A DNA stretch of 64,000 bases from Billgrantia montanilacus (GTDB taxonomy: Bacteria > Pseudomonadota > Gammaproteobacteria > Pseudomonadales > Halomonadaceae). The DNA lies in the NCBI RefSeq assembly GCF_003336675.1, contig NZ_QPII01000008.1, positions 80,314 to 144,313 on the forward strand, written 5' to 3'. Position numbers and translations under genes: made by a program. Under the pieces are notes generated by a model. That model saw only the letters and a list, made by a program, of their open reading frames with translations, did no database searches and was not told the origin of the DNA. Below, in pieces: positions 36,076-44,539 of this stretch. Within the stretch, counting starts at the first letter, position 1, and every line of letters begins with the position of its first letter.

Positions 36076-36981
36076 ATGATGAACGGAACATTCCTGATAG
36101 TTGCCATGCTGTTGTGCGTGATGGCGCTGGCCTTCGTGGTCTATCCGCTGCTGCGGGAGCCGCGCTGCGAGACGGGTCACTCTCGCCGGGCGATCAACCT
36201 CAAGGTCCACCGCGACCGAGTCCGTGAGCTCGACCAGGACCTGGCGACGGGCACCTTGACACAGGTGCAGTACGACACCGCGCTGGCGGATCTCGAGCGA
36301 GAGCTCCTCGACAGCGGTGCCTTCGAGCCGGATGCCAATGAGGCACCGGCCGGTGAAGTCCGCGGGCCGCGCCGCATGGCGGGCATCGCCGCCTTCGCCA
36401 GCGTCGCCCTGCTGCCCTTCATGGCCGTGGGCATCTACCTGGGCGTGGGTTATGCCGACGAGGTCTTTGCCACCCAGCTCCCGCCGGGTGAGGTGGCCAG
36501 CATGCCGGAACCCCCGCCGGTCACCGAGGAAGCGATGCAGCGCCAGTTCGAACAGCTTTCGCAACAGCTGCAAGGTCGGCTCGCGCAGAACCCCGATGAT
36601 CTCGAGGGCTGGATCCTGCTCGGTCGGACACTGACGTTCCTGGATGACCTGGCGGCCGCCGAGCGCGCCTTCCGCGAGGCGATGGTCCACGGCGGCGATC
36701 GCGACCCGAATCTGTTGACTCGCTATGCGGATGTGCTGGCGGAGCGGCAGGGCAGCCTTGAGGGGGAGCCCCGCGCGCTGATCGAGCGGGCACTGGCCAT
36801 CGATCCCGACCACGCCCAAGGGCTTTGGATGGCCGGCTCCCTGGCATTCGAGGAGGCGGATTTCGAGGCCGCACGCCGCCACTGGGAACATCTGCTCGGT
36901 GTGCTGCCGGACGATTCACCGGAGGCAGACATCATCCGCGGCAACCTGTCCCAGGTGGCCCTGCCCGCTGCGGAGGGCTGA
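36076..36981 (+). CDS. ccmI: Cytochrome c biogenesis protein CcmI (TPR)
   Basis: The 301-residue protein begins with a membrane helix (FLIVAMLLCVMALAFVVYPLL), then a short cytoplasmic loop with the family-typical VHRDRVRELDQDLATGTLT, a second helix (GIAAFASVALLPFMAVGIYLGV) and periplasmic TPR repeats (DLEGWILLGRTLTFLDDLAAAERAF and ALAIDPDHAQGLWMAGSLAFEEADFEAARRHWEHLL). It chaperones apocytochrome C-termini to the heme lyase. AGGCG lies just before the start; a second ATG follows directly. dnr starts 28 nt after the stop. Confidence 0.9.
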   Translation: MMNGTFLIVAMLLCVMALAFVVYPLLREPRCETGHSRRAINLKVHRDRVRELDQDLATGTLTQVQYDTALADLERELLDSGAFEPDANEAPAGEVRGPRRMAGIAAFASVALLPFMAVGIYLGVGYADEVFATQLPPGEVASMPEPPPVTEEAMQRQFEQLSQQLQGRLAQNPDDLEGWILLGRTLTFLDDLAAAERAFREAMVHGGDRDPNLLTRYADVLAERQGSLEGEPRALIERALAIDPDHAQGLWMAGSLAFEEADFEAARRHWEHLLGVLPDDSPEADIIRGNLSQVALPAAEG

Positions 36982-37009
36982 ACGTGAAGCCATATTCGAG
37001 GAGGTGGTC

Positions 37010-37777
37010 ATGAGGCCGACATTGAGCCGTGAGGCACTGCAGGCCGTTCGGCAGGTGCCCCTGTTTCGAGGGCTGGGGGACGAGACCCTGGCGCTGTTGA
37101 CCGGCGGCGCTGTGGAGCGCAGCTATCGTCGCGGTACGCTGCTGTTCAGCGAGGGCGAGCCGGCGGATCGTTTCTATGTGGTGCTGGACGGCTGGGTCAA
37201 GCTGTTCCGCGAGAGCCCCGATGGCAACGAGTGCATGGTCGGGCTTTTCACCCGCGGCGAGTCCTTCGCCGAGGCGGCGATGTTCGACCGGCTGGGTTTC
37301 CCGGTCCATGCCGCGGTGGCCGAGGATGCCCGGCTGCTGGTCTTTACCGCCGACCACTTCCTCACCACCCTGGAGCAGAACCACGGCCTGGCGCTCAACC
37401 TGCTGGCGAATCTGTCGGGGTTGCTGCGCTACCTGGTGCGCCAGCTCGACCAGTTGACCAACCAGCCCACCTATCAGCGCCTGGCGTCATTCATCGTCTC
37501 GCTCTGCCCCTGCGATGCCCATCAGGCCACCGTCTGCCTGCCCTGTGACAAGATGCTGATTGCCGGCCGCCTGGGCATGAAGCCCGAGAGCTTTTCCCGG
37601 GCCATGGCCCGCCTCAGGGATGTCGGCGTCAGCTGCGAGCGCAACTGCGTACAGATAGACGATGTCGCGGCCCTGCGCCGCTTCGCCAATGCCTGCGGCC
37701 AGCCCTCGGTGGCCCCTGCGGCCCTGAACGGTGGCTCCAAGGTATCCGTTTCCGGCGCGATCCAGTCCTGTCGCTGA
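37010..37777 (+). CDS. dnr: Crp/Fnr-family NO-responsive regulator (Dnr-like)
   Basis: The 255-residue protein has a cyclic-nucleotide-binding-like sensor fold (LLFSEGEPADRFYVVLDGWVKLFRES, GESFAEAAMF) and a winged helix with LPCDKMLIAGRLGMKPESFSRAMARL as recognition region. There is no N-terminal Cys cluster like that of FNR/ANR, which favours the Dnr/NnrR heme-NO type. It is last in the ccmFGHI unit and directly precedes nirS, whose promoter has a perfect TTGAC-N4-GTCAA site. The C-terminal ~25 residues are Ala/Ser-rich and unusual. The ATG at 37010 follows GGAGGTGG. Confidence 0.85.
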   Translation: MRPTLSREALQAVRQVPLFRGLGDETLALLTGGAVERSYRRGTLLFSEGEPADRFYVVLDGWVKLFRESPDGNECMVGLFTRGESFAEAAMFDRLGFPVHAAVAEDARLLVFTADHFLTTLEQNHGLALNLLANLSGLLRYLVRQLDQLTNQPTYQRLASFIVSLCPCDAHQATVCLPCDKMLIAGRLGMKPESFSRAMARLRDVGVSCERNCVQIDDVAALRRFANACGQPSVAPAALNGGSKVSVSGAIQSCR

Positions 37778-37810
37778 GAGCCGAACCCTTCCCCTGACGC
37801 TGCCTTACGC

Positions 37811-37840
37811 CGGCCCGATTCTTTCGGGCCGACGGCTTTT
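37811..37840 (+). terminator. Terminator after dnr
   Basis: CGGCCCGA - loop - TCGGGCCG is followed by ACGGCTTTT, 34 nt after the dnr stop. It separates the ccm-dnr unit from nirS. Confidence 0.65.
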
Positions 37841-37893
37841 CGGCAAATTTCTTGGCGTCTCTTGTGACATAAGTCAACTACAGGATGCATCTA

Positions 37894-37907
37894 TTGACAG
37901 TGGTCAA
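37894..37907 (+). promoter_or_regulatory. DNR/FNR box of the nirS promoter
   Basis: TTGAC-AGTG-GTCAA is a perfect dyad of the FNR/DNR type 140 bp before nirS. With dnr immediately upstream, NO-dependent activation of nirS by Dnr is the natural reading. Confidence 0.75.
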
Positions 37908-38046
37908 GTGAGGGGGGCGGCAAAGCTGCTCTACTTGGTCCAGGTGGAGGGTGGCTGATGGCCATGACCGACTGGAATTCAAAAAAGTGGTCAGGCTGGG
38001 GCACCCGCCAGGTACTACCCGAAGGGGAAACCAAGCGAGGCACGTT

Positions 38047-39657
38047 ATGTATAAGAGAGCATTGAGCAAGGGGATCTTCGCCCTCAGCTTCCCGCTGGCC
38101 GCCATGATGGGCACCGCCCACGCCGCGGCCCCGGAAATGTCCGCCGAAGAGCTGGAGCGCGCTGGCCAGATTTACTTCTCACGCTGTGCGGGCTGTCATG
38201 GCACCCTGCGCAAGGGTGCCACCGGCCCCGACCTGCTGCCCGAGACGACCCAGGAGCTGGGCCAGCGTCGTCTGGAGAGCATCATCACGCTGGGCACCGA
38301 AGGCGGGATGAACAACTTCGACGGCATCCTCGATCCCGACGAGATCGAGCTGATCTCCAAGTACATCCAGCAGACGCCGGAAGAGCCGCCGGAAATGTCG
38401 CTCTCCGATATCCGCGATACCTGGAAGATCCTGGTGCCGCAGGAGGAGTGGCCCACCGAGCCCCAGCACGACCGCAACTGGGAAAACTTCATGGTCACCA
38501 TCCTGCGTGACCGTGGCGCCATGGGCATCATCGACGGCGACACCAAGGAGCTCGTCACCGAGGCCGAGACCGGCTATGCCGTGCACGTAGCCAAGGAGAG
38601 CTCAGACGGCCGCTTCTGGTACGTCCAGGGTCGTGACGGCCGCTTGTCCAAGATCGACCTGTGGATGGATCCGCCCCAGGTGACCGCCGAGGTGTTCATC
38701 GGCATCGACGCCCGCGACGTGGCCGTCTCTCACTACGGTGAGTGGAAGGACAAGTACGTCATCGGTGGCGCCTACTGGCCGCCGCACTTCGTGATTGCCG
38801 ATGCCGAAACCATGGAGCCGCTGAAGGTCGTCTCCACCCGTGGCTACGACACCGAGGGCAACTACGTCCACGAGGCTCGCGTCGCGGCACTCTACAACAC
38901 CCCCAACGCGCCGTCCTGGCTGGTCAACGTCAAGGAGACCGGTCAGATCTGGCAGGTCGACTACAGTGACCTGGAGAACCTGCGTATCGATCATATCGAG
39001 TCCGCCGAGTTCCTGCATGACGGCTTCTTCGATCCCACCGGCCGCTATTTCCAGATCGCGGCGAACTTCAGCAATCTGATGGTGTTCGTCGACACCGAGA
39101 CCCGCAAGCGCGTGGGCATGCTCAACACCGGTCAGATCCCTCACCCGGGCCCGGGTGCCAACTGGATCGACTCCGAGTGTGGTCCGGTTGCCGGCACCAC
39201 CCACTTGGGTGAAGGCCGCATGACCTTCTGGGGCAACGATCCCGAAGGGCATCCCGACCAGGCGTGGGAGATCTGCGGCAGCGTCGAGACCGACGGCCCC
39301 GGGCTCTTCGTGCGCAGCCACCCGGATTCCGGCAACGTCTGGATCGACCAGGCCATGCACCCGGAGTCCGACGTCAACCAGTGGGTCATGGTCATGGACA
39401 AGGAGACACGTGAGCTGACTCCGATCCATGTGGCCGATCGGCCTATCGAGCATGACGCCGTTGCCGTGCACATGGAGTACGACCAGACCGGAACCGAGGT
39501 GTGGGTCTCCATCTGGGCCCGCGGTCGCGGTCACCAGGATGACGGCGCCATCGTGGTCTACGACGACAAGACCCTGGAAGTGAAGGCGGTCATCGAGAAT
39601 CTGAACACGCCAACCGGCAAGTTCAACGTCTACAACCGCAAGAAGCACATCGGCTGA
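38047..39657 (+). CDS. nirS: Cytochrome cd1 nitrite reductase
   Basis: The 536-residue periplasmic enzyme reduces nitrite to NO. It has a signal peptide ending in AHA, a cytochrome c domain with CAGCH at residues 47-51, and an eight-blade propeller for heme d1. The d1 ligand is His180 (TGYAVHVAK), and active-site His324 (FLHDGFFD) and His366 (IPHPGPGANW) keep the 42-residue spacing of the P. aeruginosa enzyme. The C-terminus TPTGKFNVYN is typical. The N-terminal arm is shorter than in Pseudomonas. No nirF/D/L/G/H/J/E genes for d1 synthesis lie next to it. Confidence 0.96.
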   Translation: MYKRALSKGIFALSFPLAAMMGTAHAAAPEMSAEELERAGQIYFSRCAGCHGTLRKGATGPDLLPETTQELGQRRLESIITLGTEGGMNNFDGILDPDEIELISKYIQQTPEEPPEMSLSDIRDTWKILVPQEEWPTEPQHDRNWENFMVTILRDRGAMGIIDGDTKELVTEAETGYAVHVAKESSDGRFWYVQGRDGRLSKIDLWMDPPQVTAEVFIGIDARDVAVSHYGEWKDKYVIGGAYWPPHFVIADAETMEPLKVVSTRGYDTEGNYVHEARVAALYNTPNAPSWLVNVKETGQIWQVDYSDLENLRIDHIESAEFLHDGFFDPTGRYFQIAANFSNLMVFVDTETRKRVGMLNTGQIPHPGPGANWIDSECGPVAGTTHLGEGRMTFWGNDPEGHPDQAWEICGSVETDGPGLFVRSHPDSGNVWIDQAMHPESDVNQWVMVMDKETRELTPIHVADRPIEHDAVAVHMEYDQTGTEVWVSIWARGRGHQDDGAIVVYDDKTLEVKAVIENLNTPTGKFNVYNRKKHIG

Positions 39658-39830
39658 TCAATCGCTGAACCCGCCGGGGCGTCCTTGGGCGTCCCGGCTC
39701 CTTCTTCAGCCGTTTCCCGTTCCATGCAGGGGAGCGTCTGAGCAAGGGGCCGGACAACACCACCTCAACCAGGCGGCAAGGCAGGCTAACTATAGCAAGA
39801 ACCGTGTCATGACAATTTCGGGAGACTGAC
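39658..39830. other. nirS to nirT-like intergenic region
   Basis: The 173-bp gap contains an imperfect hairpin GCCGGG...CCCGGC (39,673-39,698) followed by a pyrimidine-rich stretch, perhaps a weak terminator or RNA processing site after nirS. A CTATAG-like element near 39,790 could be part of a promoter for the next gene. No open reading frame of interest is seen. Confidence 0.4.
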
Positions 39831-41510
39831 ATGAAAGGGGAGCGTCTTCGCAACTGGCGCAAGATCACCATCATGGGGGCATCGCTTGGCGCCGCCGTGG
39901 TTTTCTTCATTGCCGGCATTCTGTTCTGGGGTGGCTTCAATACCGTGATGGAGGCCACCAACAGCTTCAAATTCTGCAGTACGGCCTGCCACGAGATGAG
40001 CTGGGTCTATGAGGAATATGAAGAGCGCCCGCATTTCCAGAATGCCACCGGCGTCGGGGCGACCTGTTCGGACTGTCATGTGCCCGATGCCTGGGGGCCG
40101 AAGATGATCCGCAAGATCGAGGCCAGCCGCGAGGTATGGCACTGGATGCTGGGAACGATCAATACCAAGGAGAAATTCGAGGGCAAGCGCCTGCATCTGG
40201 CCGAGAACGTGTGGCGCTCCATGTTGCGTACCGACTCCCGCGAGTGTCGCAACTGTCATGACTGGTCGGCCATGGATCTCGAAGAGCAGGCGCCCCGCGC
40301 CTCCCGCGAGCACGCCCGCGCCTTCGAGCAGGGCCAGACCTGCATCGAGTGCCACCAGGGTATCGCCCATGAGCTGCCCGAAAATTGGGACGAGTCCGAG
40401 GTGTGGCTGGCCCGTTTCGAGCACGACGAGCCGGCCACTGACGCGGTCCGTGACGAGCCCGAAATGCCGCTGGAAGCTGAGGAGCTGGGCGAGGCAGTTG
40501 CCGCCGAAGGCGACATCGCCGCCACTCTGAACTGGGATGATGTTCCGGCCCTGGACATGACGCTGTTCCTGCCCGGCCAGGCTTCCATCGAGTGGATCCA
40601 GGACGGTAGCGAGCACGGCGGCGGCCGCGCCTTCAGCTTCGGCGACCGCTGCATCTGGTGTCACCAGGGTGAAGAAGAGCAGATCGGCCAGATGGCGGTC
40701 AGTGCCGAGAAGATCGAGACCTATGACCTGGGCGACAAGCGCGGCCACGTCCCGATGACCGTGCAGGCCTCCTTCGACGACGACTACCTGTTCATGCGCT
40801 TCCAGTGGGAAGCCGGCGAACACGCCCCGCTGCCCTTCGTCGATGGCGGCATGATGGACCCGGACAACCCCATGAAGCTGACCGTTAGCTTCTCGGATGA
40901 TCGGGTCGACATGGCGGACCGGGCCGGTTGCTGGGCGAGCTGTCACCATGATTCGACCTACATGCCGGATGCACCAGAAGCAGAGGCCCTGGCCGAAAGC
41001 GAGCTGTCTGAAAGGCTCGACCTGATGAGCAATGGGGGCGTGACCAAGTATCTCACCGAGAGCCGTACCGAAGTGGAAGTTCGTGGGCGTCGCGGCGCAG
41101 CCCGCGGTGGCTGGGACAAGCTGAAGGAGGAGCAGGAAATTCAGGAGCTGCTCGATGGCGGTGTTTACCTGGATGTGGCGCGCTTCAACAGCGGCGACGG
41201 TTCCACCGAGGCAGGCTATATCCTCGATGAGCGTCATTTTGCCGACAGTCAGGCCATCGTGTTCAGCGCCGGAGAGGAAGATGGCGTATGGACGGCCTAC
41301 CTGACGCGTGCCTTGCGCACCGGTGTGGAAGGCGACAAGCCGCTATCGACCGATGGCAAGTACAGCTTCAACGTGGCGCTGCACGATGACCATGCCGACT
41401 CACGCTTCCATCACGTCTCCTGGCAGTATGGGCTGGCGTTTGACGCCGAGATACCGGGCGACTATGAGGAGGACATGGTTGAAATCAATGCCACGCGCAT
41501 TTCACGGTAA
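39831..41510 (+). CDS. NirT/NapC-type quinol dehydrogenase fused to an ethylbenzene-dehydrogenase-like heme domain
   Basis: The 559-residue protein starts with one membrane anchor (residues 14-34) and a NapC/NirT tetraheme domain: CSTACH (49-54, a CX3CH motif), CSDCH (79-83), CRNCH (139-143) and CIECH (171-175), plus VPDAWGPKMIRKIEASRE. After an acidic linker (190-235) comes a second domain of about 320 residues with CIWCH (274-278) and CWASCH (367-372, again CX3CH) and beta-rich sequence resembling the EB_dh heme-binding family. It should carry six hemes and pass quinol electrons toward nitrite reductase in the periplasm. The fusion is unlike the short NirT of Pseudomonas. Confidence 0.8.
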   Translation: MKGERLRNWRKITIMGASLGAAVVFFIAGILFWGGFNTVMEATNSFKFCSTACHEMSWVYEEYEERPHFQNATGVGATCSDCHVPDAWGPKMIRKIEASREVWHWMLGTINTKEKFEGKRLHLAENVWRSMLRTDSRECRNCHDWSAMDLEEQAPRASREHARAFEQGQTCIECHQGIAHELPENWDESEVWLARFEHDEPATDAVRDEPEMPLEAEELGEAVAAEGDIAATLNWDDVPALDMTLFLPGQASIEWIQDGSEHGGGRAFSFGDRCIWCHQGEEEQIGQMAVSAEKIETYDLGDKRGHVPMTVQASFDDDYLFMRFQWEAGEHAPLPFVDGGMMDPDNPMKLTVSFSDDRVDMADRAGCWASCHHDSTYMPDAPEAEALAESELSERLDLMSNGGVTKYLTESRTEVEVRGRRGAARGGWDKLKEEQEIQELLDGGVYLDVARFNSGDGSTEAGYILDERHFADSQAIVFSAGEEDGVWTAYLTRALRTGVEGDKPLSTDGKYSFNVALHDDHADSRFHHVSWQYGLAFDAEIPGDYEEDMVEINATRISR

Positions 41511-41537
41511 TACCCGGTTACAGAGGAGGACGTTCAC

Positions 41538-41888
41538 ATGGCAAGACGACTTCTGACGCCTGTTGCTGTTGCCACCGCCCTGGTTGCCCTGCTGCTGAGC
41601 GGGGCGGCCCAGGCCGGCGAGGATGTGGTCGAGGTGGAAATGCTCGACTACGGCTTCCACCCCGCCGAGCTCGAGGTGACGGTGGGAACGACGGTACGCT
41701 GGGTTAGCGCAGAGAAGCGCACGAGCCACGACGTCTACTTTCCCGACGAGGACACGGGCTCGCCCCGGCTGTTTCCCGACGAGAGCTGGGAGCGTACATT
41801 CGAGGAACCGGGGACCTATGAGTATTACTGCCAGCCCCATGAGAATCGCGACATGCGTGGCGTGATCCGTGTCGTCGAGGCCGAGTAG
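41538..41888 (+). CDS. Periplasmic cupredoxin (plastocyanin/pseudoazurin type)
   Basis: The 116-residue protein has a signal peptide ending in AQA and a type 1 copper site: His64 (TSHDV), Cys98, His101 and Met106 in YYCQPHENRDM, within a typical plastocyanin beta sandwich (VGTTVRWV, PGTYEYYC). It could shuttle electrons from the bc1 complex or the NirT-like protein to NirS or NosZ. It lies 27 nt after the NirT-like gene with AGAGGAGG upstream, so it belongs to the same operon. Confidence 0.9.
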   Translation: MARRLLTPVAVATALVALLLSGAAQAGEDVVEVEMLDYGFHPAELEVTVGTTVRWVSAEKRTSHDVYFPDEDTGSPRLFPDESWERTFEEPGTYEYYCQPHENRDMRGVIRVVEAE

Positions 41889-41961
41889 GCCTTCAACGAC
41901 AAGCCTGTGGCGCCACGACGAGTATGTGGCGCCCGTGGGCACCGAAAACAGAGGAGTTTGC

Positions 41962-42516
41962 ATGCCGACAATCACTCGACCCGCCGCACTGTTCGGCGGA
42001 CTGCTGGCCTCACTGGCCTTGTCGACGGCCAGTGGTGCGATGGCTTCGGAGAGCCCCACCGGCTATCGCAGCGCCGACTTCGGCATGTCATCCGAGGTGG
42101 TGCTGGAGCGCCTGGAGCAGGACCAGGTCGTCAACGTCTCGGTCCAGGAGACCGAGGACAATGACCTCATCATCGACGGCGAGCTTCAGGCCGAGAATGA
42201 GCCGGCAACCGACTTGCGCTATGTCTTTCCGGAGGGGCGCGACCAGCTCGCCCTGGTAGTGGCCTTCCACCCCAATGTGGAAGACTACGCCAGCGTGAAG
42301 GCGGAACTCGAAGCGCGCTACGGCAAGCCCTGGGAAGAGGAAATGGCCGAATGGTGGTTCGAGCAGCTACAGGATGGCATGCCGGAAACGCCGAACAGTC
42401 TCACCGTCTGGGGAGGCGATGGTGACGAGGCCCGCGAAAGGGGGCGCTTCGTGCGGCTCTGGTCTTTCGAGGATTACCTGTCGGTTGAGTATCTCGATAC
42501 TCAGATGTTTCGCTGA
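41962..42516 (+). CDS. Exported protein of unknown function
   Basis: The 184-residue protein has a signal peptide (about residues 1-28, ending ASGAMA) and an acidic mature part with an alternating strand/helix pattern (SADFGMSSEVVLERLEQDQVV, YVFPEGRDQLALVVAFHP, YASVKAELEARYGKPW). The layout is similar to small periplasmic proteins with a lipoprotein-like or YARHG-like fold, but I recognise no family. An AGAGGAG precedes ATG 41962. It lies in the nir operon between two copper-binding proteins, so a part in nitrite respiration or copper supply is plausible, no more. Confidence 0.6.
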   Translation: MPTITRPAALFGGLLASLALSTASGAMASESPTGYRSADFGMSSEVVLERLEQDQVVNVSVQETEDNDLIIDGELQAENEPATDLRYVFPEGRDQLALVVAFHPNVEDYASVKAELEARYGKPWEEEMAEWWFEQLQDGMPETPNSLTVWGGDGDEARERGRFVRLWSFEDYLSVEYLDTQMFR

Positions 42517-42587
42517 GCCTCTCCACACGTGACACGCTTCAGTGGCCGCTCTCAATGGGCGGCTTTCATGCTTGGGATCGACAAATC

Positions 42588-42989
42588 ATGAAAATCAAGC
42601 CACTACTGGTGCTGCTGGCAGCCACGATGCTGAGTGTATCAGTCCAGGCCGAGCAGGATCATCAGGGACATGGACACGATAGCGAGGCGTCTCAGGAGGC
42701 CTCGGGTCCTCATGAGGTTCGCGGAATCTTTCTCGGATTCGACGAGGGCGAAGGTCGCGTCACGATGGCTCACGAGGCCATACCGGATGTCATGATGGCC
42801 ATGCGCATGCATCTGCGCCTCCCTGAAGGTCAGGCGCTGCCGGCGCTTGAGCCGGGTGACAAGGTGGCTTTCCGGATGTTCAGTCGCATCGAGGCGGGGC
42901 GAGTCTGGTACGCCAGCGATCTCGAGCTGCTCCCCTCCCAGACGGAGCTGGAACTGCCGCCTCAGCTGCGCGAGGCCGTGGGCTACTGA
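42588..42989 (+). CDS. CusF-like periplasmic copper-binding protein
   Basis: The 133-residue protein has a signal peptide ending VQA, a His-rich leader (DHQGHGHDSE) and a small OB-fold resembling CusF: VRGIFLGFDEGEGRVTMAHEAIPDVMMAMRMHLRL ... LEPGDKVAFRM. His, Met and Met of the CusF Cu(I) site are present, but the Trp of the cation-pi contact is replaced by Met. It probably delivers or buffers copper for NosZ or the cupredoxin. It is the last plus-strand gene of the nir group and converges on the DUF6164 gene. Confidence 0.75.
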   Translation: MKIKPLLVLLAATMLSVSVQAEQDHQGHGHDSEASQEASGPHEVRGIFLGFDEGEGRVTMAHEAIPDVMMAMRMHLRLPEGQALPALEPGDKVAFRMFSRIEAGRVWYASDLELLPSQTELELPPQLREAVGY

Positions 42990-43014
42990 TAGTGTGAGCT
43001 GTCGTCTTGTCCGG

Positions 43015-43389
43015 CTAACCGGATGTCTCGATGAGCCCGACGAACGGCACCAGCGTCAGCGCCAGTATGGCCACGACGGCCAGGCCGACCAGAAGCATCC
43101 GTATGGGGTGATGGCGCAGGCGTTGCCAAAGGGTCGGCGCCTGGCCGTGCTGGACCTGTTCCGCATGCTGCTGCTGCGCTCGCTCCTGACGTTCGGCCTG
43201 GTAGCGGTCGAGCACCTTCCGCGCCGCTTCCAGTTGAGAAGCATCACGCAGCCAAATGGCGTCGACGCCCAGCCGCCAGAAGCCGGCGTTGGTCTCGTAG
43301 GTGTCGAAGCCATGCTCCTCGAGCAGCTGGCGGACTTCCCACACTTCCTCTTCGGAAACATGGGTAAATCGAAACAGGAGTGTTGCCAT
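43015..43389 (-). CDS. DUF6164 family protein
   Basis: The 124-residue protein starts MATLLFRFTHVSEEEVWEVRQLLEEHGFDTYETNAGFWRLGVDAIWLRD and ends with one membrane helix (IRMLLVGLAVVAILALTLVPFVG). The N-terminal part looks like a small ferredoxin-like alpha/beta domain; the function is unknown. Its ATG overlaps the stop of the upstream minus-strand gene (ATGA), so the two are coupled; I prefer this over a start six codons upstream. Confidence 0.75.
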   Translation of the reverse strand: MATLLFRFTHVSEEEVWEVRQLLEEHGFDTYETNAGFWRLGVDAIWLRDASQLEAARKVLDRYQAERQERAQQQHAEQVQHGQAPTLWQRLRHHPIRMLLVGLAVVAILALTLVPFVGLIETSG

Positions 43390-43952
43390 CAGCTGGCCGC
43401 CTCGCACAGGCGCTCGGCACGGCCGATAGCCGAATCGGCACCGTTCAGGTCGAAACTCATGAACCAGTAGTCCTCTTCGCCGCGATCGAGACGTAGCAGA
43501 AGCGTCTCGCCCGCGCGCATCTCCTCGACCAGCAGCCCCTGTTCGTCGAGATAGAAATTGACATAGAAGCCGCTGTCGCCCCGCTGGGTGACGAACTCCG
43601 CCATGCCGTTGTGAATGGTCTCGTGGTCGACCCGAAGATCGCCGGGCACCAGGTTGGCGACCCGGCTTTCGGCCTGATGCTCGTCGAGCTCCACGCGCAA
43701 TTCGAGCCAGGGAAGGTCGCAGACACCGGGCGTGAAGTTCAGGCTGAGGATGGAGTCGCTGTAGCTCGTCTCCTGCAGGGCGCGGAAATGGCGCTCGTCA
43801 CCCAGTGACAGGGTCAGGGAGTGCCAATGCCCATGTGCTTCGATGTCGCTGGTATTGAAGTTGGTGGCATGGACCAGCGGAGCGGCAAGCAGGCTGCCAA
43901 GCAGCAGCCATAAGGGCGTGTGGCGCGAGGTGGGGCGAGTGATCGGGATCAT
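43389..43952 (-). CDS. Exported protein of unknown function
   Basis: The 187-residue protein has a clear signal peptide (TPLWLLLGSLLAAPLVHA) and a beta-rich mature part (GHWHSLTLSLGDERHFRALQETSYSDSILSLNF, DSGFYVNFYLDEQGLLVEEM). ATG 43952, after AGGAA, is chosen; the open frame further upstream encodes only Arg/Pro-rich sequence. It is translationally coupled to DUF6164. No family recognised. Periplasmic location and the denitrification neighbourhood are the only functional hints. Confidence 0.6.
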   Translation of the reverse strand: MIPITRPTSRHTPLWLLLGSLLAAPLVHATNFNTSDIEAHGHWHSLTLSLGDERHFRALQETSYSDSILSLNFTPGVCDLPWLELRVELDEHQAESRVANLVPGDLRVDHETIHNGMAEFVTQRGDSGFYVNFYLDEQGLLVEEMRAGETLLLRLDRGEEDYWFMSFDLNGADSAIGRAERLCEAAS

Positions 43953-44037
43953 GACCGGATTCCTGGGGCGACGAGCCTCCGATGGTAGCATCCCGGGCAC
44001 GACGAGCCGACCCCGAGGCCGTGTGCATGGCCTTGGC

Positions 44038-44409
44038 TCAGGGGTCCAGGCTGGAGAAATAGGCCGCCAGGTCGGCAATGTCCTGATCGCTCAGGCCTCG
44101 GGTCATGTTGGCCATCATGTGCCCCTTCTCTCCGGCACGCAGTGACTTCATGCCCTCGACGATCCGCGTCTCATCCATGCCGGCAAGGCTGGGATAGCGC
44201 GAGGTGACGCTGCGTCCCTGGTGGCCGTGGCAGCTGATACACAGCTTGGCCATTTCGGCGCCACGTGCCGGGTCGCCGCCGTGAAGGAACGTGCTTTCCT
44301 GAGGCGCTGTGTCAACAGCATCGGATGCTGTTTCAGCCGCAGTCGCAGCGGTAGCGCCGGCGACCGACAAGACCAGTGATAGGGCCAGAGCTGTGATGAC
44401 GATGTGCAT
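44038..44409 (-). CDS. Small periplasmic cytochrome c
   Basis: The 123-residue protein has a signal peptide (MHIVITALALSLVLSVAGATAATAA) and a class I cytochrome c domain with CISCHGHQG, YPSLAGMDETRIVEGMKSLRAGEKG (the LAGQ-like helix) and axial Met in GHMMANMTRGLSDQDIADLAAYFSSL. It is a single-heme electron carrier, similar to cytochrome c4/c553 halves. GAGG precedes ATG 44409. It is probably transcribed with the next two minus-strand genes and could donate electrons to NirS or NosZ. Confidence 0.88.
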   Translation of the reverse strand: MHIVITALALSLVLSVAGATAATAAETASDAVDTAPQESTFLHGGDPARGAEMAKLCISCHGHQGRSVTSRYPSLAGMDETRIVEGMKSLRAGEKGHMMANMTRGLSDQDIADLAAYFSSLDP

Positions 44410-44539
44410 ATCGACCTCGTGGGGGCGAATACGGTTCTTATCAGTGTATCCGCCAAGCGCAAAAAAGCCCTTGATGCAGGTCAGAACGAGTCGAGCAGAA
44501 CTGACGATAAGCGGGACAGCCATCGGTGGTCGATGTCGG

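Noticed and set aside
37862..37877. TTGTGACATAAGTCAA as a second DNR box before nirS
   Set aside because: Half-site spacing is two bases too long and the left half is a poor match; the box at 37,894 is far better.
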